Below are positions 17,145-25,312 of a stretch of 49,078 bases of DNA, piece after piece. Under the pieces are notes generated by a model. The model saw only the letters and a list, made by a program, of their open reading frames with translations, was not told the DNA's origin and ran no database searches. Origin of the DNA: Planctomycetota bacterium (GTDB lineage Bacteria; Planctomycetota; Uabimicrobiia; Uabimicrobiales; Uabimicrobiaceae); the NCBI GenBank assembly GCA_029260735.1, contig JAJDCR010000049.1, positions 1 through 49,078 on the forward strand. Direction: 5' to 3'. How positions within the stretch are numbered: position 1 is the stretch's first letter; each line of letters begins with the position of its first letter. The position numbers and the translations under genes are program-made.

Positions 17145-18602
17145 CTAGTTCATTACCTTAAATTCCACCTTAGCATGTTCAGCAGCATCTCGGGCCGAGG
17201 GGGTAATAATGGCATTAGGAGTTACCCAGACTTCTCTAATTTCAGAACTTAGAGCTAAAATTTCTGACTGGTTGACAAAACTCAAAGGAGTCATGAAAGA
17301 CTTCCTTGAATCTAAAGACCCAAAAGCTCTTGCTAAGGTTTCCACCAAAAGATCGGCATCTTCACGCTTAAAGCACATCGGAGGCTTTATTTTCAAGACA
17401 TTATCGAGAGGTCCATCAATCGAGATAAGAACTCCCCATTCTCGTAGTTTTTCAGACACCTCCCGTGCTATCTCAGGAGCTGGCTCTAGGGTATGAGGGT
17501 TTTTTACTAGCTCTATTCCAATAAAAAGTCCTTGTCCTCTCACATCACCTATTTGACTATATCTAGCTTGCAACTGGCGTAGTTTTTCTAATAAATAGCC
17601 TCCGACCCGAAGAGCATTTTCTTGAAGACCTTCCTCTTCGATAACGTCCAAAACGGCACGCCCCACCGCACAAGAAACTGGATTTCCTCCGCAAGTATTA
17701 AAGTACTGTAAACCGGTTTTGACAACCGATGCTTCAATTTCTGGGGTAGTAATCACTGCTGCCATAGGAAAGCCATTGCCTATCGCTTTTGCCATGGTAA
17801 CTATGTCAGGAGTAACTCCTTGGGTTTGAAAGCCCCAGAAATCTGTTCCCATTCGACCAAAGCCTGTTTGCACTTCATCGGCAATACAAACTCCTCCCTC
17901 TTGACGAACATGGCGATAAACCTGAGAGAGATAGCCCCGAGGCAAAATAACCTGACCCGCACAGCTCAATGCCGATTCACAAATAAAAGCCGCTACCTGA
18001 TTTTGCCGAGCTTTCTCTTCGATCTCCCTGGCATACTCTCTACCCGCCGTTTCAAGGTTTCGATAAGCTCCGCGGTAAGTATCAGGAATAGCTACTCGCA
18101 GAGAGTAAACATTGTGGTCGGATTGATACTTGCTATAAGAGCTGATCTCTTGGCAAATAGTAGTTGTTCCATGATAAGCCCCCTCCACACTAATCACCTG
18201 CTTATTGCCTGTATGAGCTCGAGCTAAGCGAATAGCCAAATCATTTGCCTCCGAACCTGAGCAAACAAAAAAGCACACGCTCAAGGGCTCGGGCATGGTT
18301 GCAGTCAACCGCCGAGCATAGTCAACAAGGTTTTGATGCAGAAAGCGAGTATTTGTATTGAGCATGGACATTTGCTCCGCCCCTGCCCGTACAACCCGAG
18401 GGTGGCAATGTCCCACATGAGCGACATTATTGATGCAGTCCAAGTAACGGCGTCCCGACTCATCATACATGTATTGATTCTTTGCGGAGACAATATGGAG
18501 AGGATTGGAAGGGTAAAAAACTTTGAGAGTAGAGCTAAGATGTTTACGACGCTCTTCCATAATTTCAGGGGAAGAAGAGAGTTTATTTGAGTTATCCCAC
18601 AT
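17145..18602 (-). CDS. Class-III PLP aminotransferase, ethanolamine-phosphate phospho-lyase-like
   Basis: PLP enzyme of fold type I, 484 residues from the ATG at 18602 (AGGA nine bases upstream; an ATG at 18668 adds a non-homologous lead). Motifs: '[19 protein letters not shown]' (~114-132), 'EGAYHGTT' (~140-147), '[12 protein letters not shown]' (Asp242) and the PLP lysine Lys272 in '[11 protein letters not shown]'. The sequence pattern fits the AGXT2L group, which includes ethanolamine-phosphate and phosphohydroxylysine phospho-lyases, rather than ornithine or GABA transaminases. After the catalytic domain (~435) comes a 49-residue tail with '[20 protein letters not shown]', which recalls a TPxAR motif I associate with microcompartment-linked enzymes. 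Substrate unproven. Confidence 0.85.
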   Translation of the reverse strand: MWDNSNKLSSSPEIMEERRKHLSSTLKVFYPSNPLHIVSAKNQYMYDESGRRYLDCINNVAHVGHCHPRVVRAGAEQMSMLNTNTRFLHQNLVDYARRLTATMPEPLSVCFFVCSGSEANDLAIRLARAHTGNKQVISVEGAYHGTTTICQEISSYSKYQSDHNVYSLRVAIPDTYRGAYRNLETAGREYAREIEEKARQNQVAAFICESALSCAGQVILPRGYLSQVYRHVRQEGGVCIADEVQTGFGRMGTDFWGFQTQGVTPDIVTMAKAIGNGFPMAAVITTPEIEASVVKTGLQYFNTCGGNPVSCAVGRAVLDVIEEEGLQENALRVGGYLLEKLRQLQARYSQIGDVRGQGLFIGIELVKNPHTLEPAPEIAREVSEKLREWGVLISIDGPLDNVLKIKPPMCFKREDADLLVETLARAFGSLDSRKSFMTPLSFVNQSEILALSSEIREVWVTPNAIITPSARDAAEHAKVEFKVMN

Positions 18603-18800
18603 GATGCTTTTCCTGATAGAAGTGGTAAAATTTTCGTCTATTAAACGAGAAGCATCCCTGAAAATCAAATATCTAATAAAAAAGATATTTTCTTGTCATC
18701 CTTTTTTCTTTTGTCTTTGTCTTAATAGGCAAAAGCATTCCATAAGTTCTTCTTGGTAAAATAAAGAAACTAAACCCGTATTTTCAAAAAGGATGTCATT

Positions 18801-19781
18801 ATGAGAAAGATTCTTTGGTTTACTATACTGTCTCTAGTAATTACAGGATGTTTAGAAAAAAAAGAAAAGCTAAGTGTTTCTGAAACAGGAGAAATTGAGG
18901 TAGAGTGGAAAATTAGCGGAGACAAAAAAGATGCCCATGAAGGGCTCAAACTTCCTCAAGGAACTAATTGGACAACTCGGGAATGGCAGGAAGTTCAAGA
19001 AAACGGCAAAGAAAAATTTTTCCACCAAGCCCAAGCTCAGTTTGCTAATATGGATGCCTATCTAAAAGCAATGTCTTTAGGGGAAGAGGATCTTCAAATC
19101 CAAGGTGACCTAAAAATCGAAAGAATAGATAAAGGCAATTTCTATCATTTTGAACGTCTCTATCTAGCTCGCGACTTGGGAAAATTTCAAGCTATTAAAA
19201 AAGAAGAAATCGACCCTAAGCTGGGTAAACAAGTTTCCCAAAAAGGGATCTATTCTCTTTCACCAGAAGATCAGCAAAAGTATGTTCAAGGTTTAATTAA
19301 TTTTGAAATCAGAAAACGCATTTTACTCGTTTGTGATGCTCTTGGAAAAACCTACCTGAGCCAAAACTTTCCTTTAAGTCTTATTGATAAGGTAAAAAAA
19401 GAACTAAAGAACGAATATCAAAAATCTTTCGACTATGCCTTAGTTCAAGAGATTCTAAGTAGTCCCAAACAAAAGTTACCTCACAAAATCAAAAAAATCG
19501 AAGAAAAACTGACAAAAAAACAAAAGAGTGTTTTAGAAAATATCTTTAGGGAATATCCCCAAGTCAACTACCAAAAGAATCTTCAAAAAACCCTTCATGG
19601 TTATAAGTTAAGCGAAGATTTGACCGATGAAAGTTTTGAATTGACCCTAACTCTCCCAGGAAAAATTATCATGACCAATGGCGTAAAAGTAAATAAAAAT
19701 ACGGTCACTTGGAAATTTCATGGCAAAGAACTAATCGGTAAACATATTCCCTGCCAAGCACTTAGTGTTATCGAAAAATAA
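18801..19781 (+). CDS. LppM-like (DUF3153-type) lipoprotein
   Basis: Lipoprotein signal with lipobox VITGC (cysteine ~17). The mature N-terminus ('LSVSETGEIEVEWKISGD') and the C-terminal 'LTLPGKIIMTNGVKVNKNTV'-'TWKF' pattern match LppM-like domains, which have a beta-stranded N-terminal part and end in a Asn-x-Val-x-Trp motif. A long charged helical insertion separates the two parts. A related lipoprotein lies at 26989-27726, so the window carries two paralogues. This gene precedes the second sigma/anti-sigma pair by 73 bp with no clear terminator. It may therefore be co-transcribed and linked to envelope sensing; that link is inference. Confidence 0.75.
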   Translation: MRKILWFTILSLVITGCLEKKEKLSVSETGEIEVEWKISGDKKDAHEGLKLPQGTNWTTREWQEVQENGKEKFFHQAQAQFANMDAYLKAMSLGEEDLQIQGDLKIERIDKGNFYHFERLYLARDLGKFQAIKKEEIDPKLGKQVSQKGIYSLSPEDQQKYVQGLINFEIRKRILLVCDALGKTYLSQNFPLSLIDKVKKELKNEYQKSFDYALVQEILSSPKQKLPHKIKKIEEKLTKKQKSVLENIFREYPQVNYQKNLQKTLHGYKLSEDLTDESFELTLTLPGKIIMTNGVKVNKNTVTWKFHGKELIGKHIPCQALSVIEK

Positions 19782-19795
19782 CGATGGATTCTCTG

Positions 19796-19826
19796 CTCAA
19801 TCCTAGAGTCCAGCTCTGGGATTGAG
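19796..19826 (+). other. Intercistronic 13-bp hairpin before the second sigma factor
   Basis: Arms 19796-19808 and 19814-19826 pair with one mismatch around a five-base loop. No T-run follows, so it is not a standard terminator. It sits between the lipoprotein stop and the sigma factor GTG start and could attenuate or protect the transcript. Confidence 0.45.
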
Positions 19827-19854
19827 TCTGTAATTACAAACAGGTAAATATTCT

Positions 19855-20337
19855 GTGAAAAATCACTTAGAAACTGCTTGGGATAAAATTATCGAGGAAA
19901 ACAGTGCGCGTTTACTTCGGGTAGCCTTAGGAGTTTTGCACAATGAAGAAGATGCTAAAGACGCTTGCCAAGAAGCTTTCCTTCAAATGATCCGTACACC
20001 TGGTATCCAAAATTACTCCGCTTGGCTTTATCGCACGGTCATCCACCGAGCTATTAATATTAGAAAGCAAAACCAAGCTCGCCAAAAAAGAGAAAGCCAA
20101 CATCTTCGTTTAGTAAGCGAAGAAAATAAAGAGAAAAAACTGGAGCACCAAGAACAACTCGAAAAACTCCAGAACAGAATTGCCACTTTACCAGAGCAGC
20201 AAAGAAATGTTTTTCTGCTCCGGCACCAAGGAAGGTTTCCTATCAAAGAAATTGCCCAAACTTTACAAGTCTCTGAAGGCACGGTAAAAAAACAACTCCA
20301 TCGGGCCTTAGAAAATCTTCGTCAGGAAAAAATATGA
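19855..20337 (+). CDS. ECF-type RNA polymerase sigma factor (second)
   Basis: 160 residues from a GTG start, with AGGT 11 bases upstream. Region 2 is 'NEEDAKDACQEAFLQMIRTP' (~29-48) and 'YSAWLYRTVIHRAINIRKQN' (~53-72). Region 4 is 'LPEQQRNVFLLRHQGRFPIK' and 'IAQTLQVSEGTVKKQLHRAL' (helix-turn-helix). Both regions are complete. The stop overlaps the anti-sigma start by ATGA, the same arrangement as at 9026. This is a separate, more compact sigma/anti-sigma pair than the one at 8460. Confidence 0.9.
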   Translation: MKNHLETAWDKIIEENSARLLRVALGVLHNEEDAKDACQEAFLQMIRTPGIQNYSAWLYRTVIHRAINIRKQNQARQKRESQHLRLVSEENKEKKLEHQEQLEKLQNRIATLPEQQRNVFLLRHQGRFPIKEIAQTLQVSEGTVKKQLHRALENLRQEKI

Positions 20338-20849
20338 AAAATATTTGCTCAAAAATTCAAGAAGAAATGGGGATATATCTCTATGAAGAGGCTTCTTCTC
20401 ATATCCAAGAACACTTAGAGGAATGCCAGGAATGCCAGAAACATTGGAAAACTCTCCAAGAAACAAAAAGCTACTTAGATAATCTATTACCTTCTCCTAG
20501 TCTGAAAAGTGAAGAAGATTTTGTCTTAGAGATAAAAAAAGCCGTTCAAAAAAAACAATTATTTGCTCAAAAGTGGAAAGTCGCCACCCTTGCTGCTTCC
20601 GTTATAATTACTATTTGGTTAGGATTTTTTTCCACGACAAACTCAACGGCTACTTCTGACTCAAATTATCTTACAAATTATCTAGCGAACATATCTTGGC
20701 TAACCCCCGAGGTTGTAGAATACATCAAAATAGGAAAGCAAAGCGAAGAGGAGAATTTATTAGGCGAAGAAAATGAAATGATGGGGGGAGAATTAACTTG
20801 GTTGACTCCAGAGAGACTGGAGCTACTGAAATATGGAAATTACGAATAG
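20334..20849 (+). CDS. Zinc-finger anti-sigma factor with duplicated C-terminal motif
   Basis: 171-residue partner of the upstream sigma factor. The zinc-finger motif HxxxCxxC is H27-C31-C34 ('EHLEECQECQKHW'), with an additional early cysteine C5. One transmembrane helix lies at about residues 82-100. The outer part is short and contains a repeated motif: 'ISWLTPEVVEYIKIGK' and 'LTWLTPERLELLKYGN', spaced 40 residues apart. The WLTPE-x3-E-x2-K-x-G motif may be a peptide that interacts with a sensor or protease; this is inference. Confidence 0.82.
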   Translation: MKNICSKIQEEMGIYLYEEASSHIQEHLEECQECQKHWKTLQETKSYLDNLLPSPSLKSEEDFVLEIKKAVQKKQLFAQKWKVATLAASVIITIWLGFFSTTNSTATSDSNYLTNYLANISWLTPEVVEYIKIGKQSEEENLLGEENEMMGGELTWLTPERLELLKYGNYE

Positions 20850-20858
20850 CAAATTTTA

Positions 20859-20887
20859 TAGACAAAAAACATCTCTTCTCTTATAAT
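20859..20887 (+). promoter_or_regulatory. Sigma-70-type promoter for the membrane protein at 20925
   Basis: TAGACA (20859-20864), a 17-base spacer and a perfect TATAAT (20882-20887), with the start codon about 38 bp downstream. Confidence 0.6.
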
Positions 20888-20924
20888 CCCCGCAAAAATT
20901 CCCCTAAAAGAGATTGAGGTTACT

Positions 20925-21467
20925 ATGAAATGGATTATTTTTGTCATTGCTATAAGTTATTCCTTTCTTCGATACGCCTGGGCTATGGAAACTCCCATAG
21001 AAAATTGGCCTGCTTTTATTAGTAATAAAGCACTCGCATTTTCGGCCGTGAGTTTTCTGACTCTTGGTTTTTGGGCAAAGCTGAAAAAACAAAAGGAAAC
21101 GAGTGAATTCTTTTATCTTTCTTTAGTCTGTGCAATCTCTCACGGAGCCATATCCGCAGCCATTCTTAATCCAAGCTATTACGATTTTCTCTACAATGAC
21201 ATCCAACGACTCAACATCCTCGGAGAAATGACAATCCTCTTTGGAGCAGTGGCCTTTGCTCTTTTTATTTCCTGGTCAAGAGAGTCCGCTTCCTTTTCCA
21301 GAGATATCTTTGTTTTTTCTATTATTCTCTGCCACATTGTTAGCGTAGGATATTCAAAGTGGATTACTCCTTCTCAATGGAAATATGGGCTCGTCCCTAT
21401 TTCCCTTCTTAGCGCCTGTATTATTTTCACTGGTTTAGTGATTAGAGTCCGGCATCGATCTAAATAG
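20925..21467 (+). CDS. Six-helix membrane protein, unknown function
   Basis: 180 residues, nearly all hydrophobic, with about six predicted transmembrane helices (residues ~2-20, ~27-45, ~60-80, ~95-116, ~123-140, ~148-170). The ribosome site is TTGAGG, eight bases before the ATG, and a consensus-like promoter lies just upstream. Few charged residues are in the helices and I recognise no motif. A short hairpin (21466-21486) overlaps the stop codon. Confidence 0.7.
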   Translation: MKWIIFVIAISYSFLRYAWAMETPIENWPAFISNKALAFSAVSFLTLGFWAKLKKQKETSEFFYLSLVCAISHGAISAAILNPSYYDFLYNDIQRLNILGEMTILFGAVAFALFISWSRESASFSRDIFVFSIILCHIVSVGYSKWITPSQWKYGLVPISLLSACIIFTGLVIRVRHRSK

Positions 21468-21586
21468 CCTATTACTTTAACAGGCTTCTAATAATGTTTC
21501 AGAGAAAACAATGTAGGGAAGGCTTTGCTTATCCGAACCCGTTTAAAAAAAAGATGGTCGAAAACCCTTCTAAGCACCATGTTCCC

Positions 21587-21681
21587 TGGAGGGTGAGGCT
21601 CCTGCCGAACAGGGGATGTGCAAGGCTTCCTGATATTTTTATCTTGGCACAACCCCGGCGCGGCAGGAGCCTTGCCCTCCA
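21587..21681. repeat. Intergenic inverted repeat (REP/MITE-like)
   Basis: Arms 21587-21607 and 21661-21681 match at 19 of 21 positions (ggctcctgccg and its complement at the inner end) around a 53-base centre. It lies in a 519-bp stretch without a gene. The arm motif 'gctcctgcc' recurs at 21779 and 21877 in the same stretch, so this belongs to a local repeat family. Confidence 0.65.
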
Positions 21682-21740
21682 CCCTTGCCTTGTATTCAGG
21701 GTCGTTTCTGATATGGTATTTAAGAATACCCATTTAGATG

Positions 21741-21872
21741 ATAGGTTTCATATTGAAAAAACGTTTTATATCGCACGTGCTCCTGCCGCACCGGAGATGT
21801 GATTAGTTCCTGATGGTATTTCAGCATATTAATTTGTTCATAGGTTTCATATTGAAAAACGTTTTATATCGC
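21741..21872. repeat. Two direct copies of a ~33-bp repeat
   Basis: Copies at 21741-21774 and 21840-21872 are identical except for one base in an A-run ('taggtttcatattgaaaa' followed by a shared cgttttatatcgc). Each is followed by the 'gctcctgcc' motif. Downstream, 21896-21908 and 21935-21947 form a 12/13 inverted pair. No coding sequence is supported here. Confidence 0.65.
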
Positions 21873-21986
21873 GGATGCTCCTGCCTTACCCTCCCCATAA
21901 CATAAGCCTCAGAACGGTTTTCGATAAACTAAGCGGCTTAAGTTATGAAGGTTTCCGTGTGTAAGAAGCTTTTCCACTACAGCACC

Positions 21987-23237
21987 TTACTCCATTCGCA
22001 AAAAAGGCAGCCAATCGTCTGCTCTTGCTGCCAAAACTCCTCCCATCGCTTGCAAGCGATTACGGATTGCGGTTTTGTTTGCATTGGCCACCACAGAACC
22101 ATTTGCCCCAGGGCCATAGAGAGCAAGTAGAGCATAATAAGCTAAAAAGGCGGAGCGTTTCTCAAATATGCTCTGAGCCAGTTGGTTAAATAGTTCTTCG
22201 GGAGCTTTTTGGGGAGGATTATCATCGATCTGGATAGATAAATCTAGGGCTACTCCAGTCATACTTCCTTGAGAATAGGGGAAAATAGCCACGCGAAGAA
22301 AGGTTTGTTGGGGAGCCTCGGGTTCCTCTTTTTTTGTTTGGAAAACTCCTGAGCCCGTTGCCAAAATAGAAACAAAACCCACCGCATTGACTAGAAGCAT
22401 GGAGGTATCGAACTTGCTTTGCTCATCAATATTAATAACAATCTCTTGGTAGCCTTCTCTTCGGTAGAGATGAAACAGATTGGTTTGAAAAAGAACAGGA
22501 GCAACGAGCTTTACCGCTTCTTCCATCGTCAGAGGAATAAAGGTCGAGTTATTTGTTGAGCGAGGATGCCAATCCAAAAGAGAAACCATCGAGGAAACGA
22601 CATCCCGAACTTCTGCTTCTTCAACATCTCCATGAGCTCCCCGAGCCAAAAACGCTTGTCTAGTAATCGTTCCCGCTGCATCAGAAGAGGAAATAGAGTA
22701 GGTCAACTGATCAATTTCTTCGACAGAAATAGATTGTATTTCGGGAGAAGAAAAGCGCAAAGGAGCACTGGACTCCAAAGGTAAACGAAAATTAGCACCA
22801 CACCACCGGCAAGAAATTTTATCATTTGGATCAAGCAGCTCATACTCACACTTCCGAGCACAAATAGGGCAATCTACATTTCCTCTCTGCACCTGAGGCC
22901 CTTTTGAGGAAATTTTCTCTATTTGTTGGAAAGCCTCTTCGGGGAATTTTAATTCTGTTCCACAGATTTGACATCCCGTGCGATTTGCTTGAATCAAATC
23001 CATGATTTGTCCCAAAGGCCGTGTAAAAGAGCGATGGCATTTGGGGCAACCATACTCAAAATTCTCAGAAGGATTCACTTCATCAAAATTTTCTTGGACA
23101 GCCGGAGGAAATTTTAACCCTCCTGCGCACATTTGACATTTCCGCTTTTGCTGCATCAACTCCGTAACTTTTTCGATCGTTCCGACATAAGAACGCTGAC
23201 ATTCATTGCAAGAATACTCCACATTGGAAATAGCCAT
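21987..23237 (-). CDS. Triple zinc-ribbon protein, unknown C-terminal domain
   Basis: 416 residues from the ATG at 23237, chosen for its AGGGGTAGGA site; an ATG at 23345 would add an unrelated lead. Three Cys4 ribbons sit in the first ~160 residues: 'CNECQRSY' with 'KCQMCAGG', 'CPKCHRSF' with 'GCQICGTE', and 'CPICARKC' with 'CRWCGANF'. The first two share a loop of the same length and a 'I.DLIQ/VTELMQ' helix, so they look duplicated. The C-terminal ~250 residues form an alpha/beta domain ('FIPLTMEEAVKLVAPVLF', 'YQEIVINIDEQ', 'LLVNAVGFVSILATGSGVF') that I do not recognise. Likely cytoplasmic. Confidence 0.78.
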   Translation of the reverse strand: MAISNVEYSCNECQRSYVGTIEKVTELMQQKRKCQMCAGGLKFPPAVQENFDEVNPSENFEYGCPKCHRSFTRPLGQIMDLIQANRTGCQICGTELKFPEEAFQQIEKISSKGPQVQRGNVDCPICARKCEYELLDPNDKISCRWCGANFRLPLESSAPLRFSSPEIQSISVEEIDQLTYSISSSDAAGTITRQAFLARGAHGDVEEAEVRDVVSSMVSLLDWHPRSTNNSTFIPLTMEEAVKLVAPVLFQTNLFHLYRREGYQEIVINIDEQSKFDTSMLLVNAVGFVSILATGSGVFQTKKEEPEAPQQTFLRVAIFPYSQGSMTGVALDLSIQIDDNPPQKAPEELFNQLAQSIFEKRSAFLAYYALLALYGPGANGSVVANANKTAIRNRLQAMGGVLAARADDWLPFLRME

Positions 23238-23365
23238 TCCTACCCCTTTTTTTATAAGACTAAAATAATATTGGGAAGTGATCAAATCTACAATATTTAA
23301 ATAATACTCACAAAATAAAACATGGTCTTTTTTATACGAACTCATTCCGTTTATTTTTTGTTTTT

Positions 23366-24952
23366 TTATTTTTCTTTTTTCTTAACCCAACGGCCCGTCC
23401 ACTCTTCCAATTCAATTTCTTTGACCATATCTTCACTCCACCACTTCATTAAATCAGGTCTCTTCCGTTGCACTTCTGAGAGAAATCTGTGTGATAAAAA
23501 CCGAGCACCTTCTATGCTTTTAGCTTGGCAAATTAAGTCCACTAGCCATAAAAAATTTTTTACTGTTTCCACTTTATTTAGACTAGAATGGGAAAGATCT
23601 GCCTCTGACAAATCTGCTCCTGATAAATCTGCCATCTTCAAATCGCAACCCATAAGTTTGGCTCTCGATAAATTTGCTCCGCTTAAATCAGAATATCGAA
23701 GATTTGCATACTTTAAAGAAGCCTCTTCTAAATTAGCATCCTCCAAAAGAGAGTATTGAAGGTTAGCATTGTCTAGTTTGGCTTTCAACAGATTTCCCCT
23801 TGTGAATATACTTTCTTTTAAATCACAAAAAACCAAATTCGCTTCTTTGAAATTAACTTCGGTAAAATCTAGATTAGATAAATTCATATATTCCAGATTA
23901 CATTTACCGAAGTTATTTCTCTGAAAAGACGCTTTCCCTTTTTGCAAAGAATCTCTAAGTACTTCTACTCTTGTTTTCACGGAAACTAAATCATCTTTCG
24001 TTTCTTTATAAGAAGCTTCATTCAAGAGAAACCCCAGAGCTCCCAAGCAAAAAAAAGCTAGAAGATAAGTGAAAATTATGTCCAAAGGGATTCGTAGGGA
24101 ACCTCTACGTTTTTGCTTCGCCTTACTCCAATCAATAACCTCCCAAGGCTCTACGGTATTAGGCTCGATTATTTTTGGAGGTTCTTTTTTCTTTTCAATC
24201 CTACTCCAGCCCATCATTTCCCATGGATCAGCAAGAACATTAGGTTCTTTTTTCTTTTCCGGGTATTCCTTCTTCTCTTCTAACTCTATGATTTTCTCTG
24301 GTCTTTTTTTCCAGTAACCTGTCCACTCTCCATTCTCACCCGTTTCTTCGACAAAACTTGCATCCCACCATTCCACTAACTCAGGTTTTTTTTCTTTAAT
24401 CTGAGAAAGTAGCACTGCGGATAAATACCGAATTCCTTCGATATTCTTCGTTTGGCAAATTTGCTCGACGCTCAAAGGAAACTGAATAGAAAGAACTTTT
24501 TCATTTTCATTTGAAATAAAGTAAGCAGAGCACAGGTGGACATTTTTTAAATTAGCCCCTCGAAGATTTGCTTCTCTTAGCTTAGCGCCCACAAGATCAG
24601 CTCCTGAAAGATTGGCTTCGCTCAAGTCAGCTTTTTCTAAATTAGCTTGAGATAATTTAGCACAAGATAAATTAGCCCGAAAGAGATTGGCGTGACATAG
24701 ATTTGTAAAAAAAAGATTGGATTTAGAAAGATTAACTTCGGTAAGGTTGGCTTCGGCGAGGTTGATTTGATAGAGGTCTATTTCAGAGAGGTCGATTTTA
24801 AAAAGATGAAATCGAGAGAGGTATGTCCGGGATAAGTCTAGCCTGGACATATCGAGTAGTTTATTATCTCGAATCCAGTCATTCCAAGATTTACATCGGT
24901 TATTATCTTTAACCGAAACGATTAGACGATTTAGTTGCTCATGGTTAGCCAT
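23366..24952 (-). CDS. Duplicated pentapeptide-repeat membrane protein
   Basis: 528 residues in two halves. Residues ~45-135 and ~335-455 are pentapeptide repeats (A(D/N)LxX, for example 'ANLEKADLSEANLSGADLVG' and 'ADLSGADLSEADLSHSSLNK'), which fold as a quadrilateral beta-helix. Each half ends in the same module, 'ICQxK(N/S)IEGxRxLS' followed by 'WW' and 'EWTGxW'. A transmembrane helix lies near residues 290-312 between the halves. The two modules match at many positions, which shows an internal duplication. Some pentapeptide proteins mimic DNA or protect gyrase, but nothing here points to a specific target. The gene begins 62 bp downstream of the selenoprotein gene on the same strand. Confidence 0.88.
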   Translation of the reverse strand: MANHEQLNRLIVSVKDNNRCKSWNDWIRDNKLLDMSRLDLSRTYLSRFHLFKIDLSEIDLYQINLAEANLTEVNLSKSNLFFTNLCHANLFRANLSCAKLSQANLEKADLSEANLSGADLVGAKLREANLRGANLKNVHLCSAYFISNENEKVLSIQFPLSVEQICQTKNIEGIRYLSAVLLSQIKEKKPELVEWWDASFVEETGENGEWTGYWKKRPEKIIELEEKKEYPEKKKEPNVLADPWEMMGWSRIEKKKEPPKIIEPNTVEPWEVIDWSKAKQKRRGSLRIPLDIIFTYLLAFFCLGALGFLLNEASYKETKDDLVSVKTRVEVLRDSLQKGKASFQRNNFGKCNLEYMNLSNLDFTEVNFKEANLVFCDLKESIFTRGNLLKAKLDNANLQYSLLEDANLEEASLKYANLRYSDLSGANLSRAKLMGCDLKMADLSGADLSEADLSHSSLNKVETVKNFLWLVDLICQAKSIEGARFLSHRFLSEVQRKRPDLMKWWSEDMVKEIELEEWTGRWVKKKEK

Positions 24953-25014
24953 ATCCCTATCCCCTAGAGCTATAAACTAATTTCCTAACCTTTTCCCACA
25001 AAGCAAATAGCTTC

Positions 25015-25242
25015 TTAGTTCATTTTTTCCAGCAATCTCAAAAGTTCTCCTTCTTCCGGAAAACGCCCCACCTTGTGCTTAGAAAAAATCAACTGATTAT
25101 CCACAGTAACATCAAAAATTCCACCACTGCCACCAACTAGTGTAACAGAAGTATCATCTGGATGTTTTTGCATTTCCTTTTTTGCGCTCACGGCGCGTGG
25201 CTCATAGTTTCAACTAGTGCAATAAACAATCTTAATTTTCAT
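25015..25242 (-). CDS. SelW/Rdx-family selenoprotein (in-frame TGA)
   Basis: A 76-codon gene read through an in-frame TGA (codon 11, plus-strand 25210-25212). The start has AAGGA seven bases before the ATG and the stop is TAA. The product begins MKIKIVYCTS-U-NYEPRA: a C-x-x-U redox motif (Cys8, Sec11) exactly where Rdx/SelW/SelT/SelH proteins have CxxC or CxxU. The C-terminal part 'LVGGSGGIFDVTVDNQLIFS' then 'KHKVGRFPEEGELLRLL' is a textbook Rdx pattern. These thioredoxin-fold proteins are thought to act in thiol redox control. A short hairpin fits a bacterial SECIS element. A point-mutated pseudogene is the alternative, but the rest of the frame is intact and the position is exact. Confidence 0.82.
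25184..25196 (-). promoter_or_regulatory. Candidate bacterial SECIS hairpin
   Basis: On the minus strand, 17 bases after the TGA, GCGC-CGTGA-GCGC (25196 down to 25184) can form a short stem with a five-base loop whose second base is G. That satisfies the spacing (16-37 nt) and the early loop guanine usual for bacterial SECIS elements. The stem is short (4 bp), and an alternative CACG-CGC-CGTG pairing overlaps it. Confidence 0.5.
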
Positions 25243-25312
25243 GGATGTCCTTTTCTTTTGCTAAAATTTGATCCTTTAAGGATATCACAAAAGCTCGCAA
25301 GAATCAAATTTA

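Noticed and set aside
25210..25212. Alternative genetic code reading TGA as an amino acid throughout
   Set aside because: TGA ends other genes normally, for example at 9027-9029 and 10310-10312, so the selenoprotein TGA is a local recoding event.
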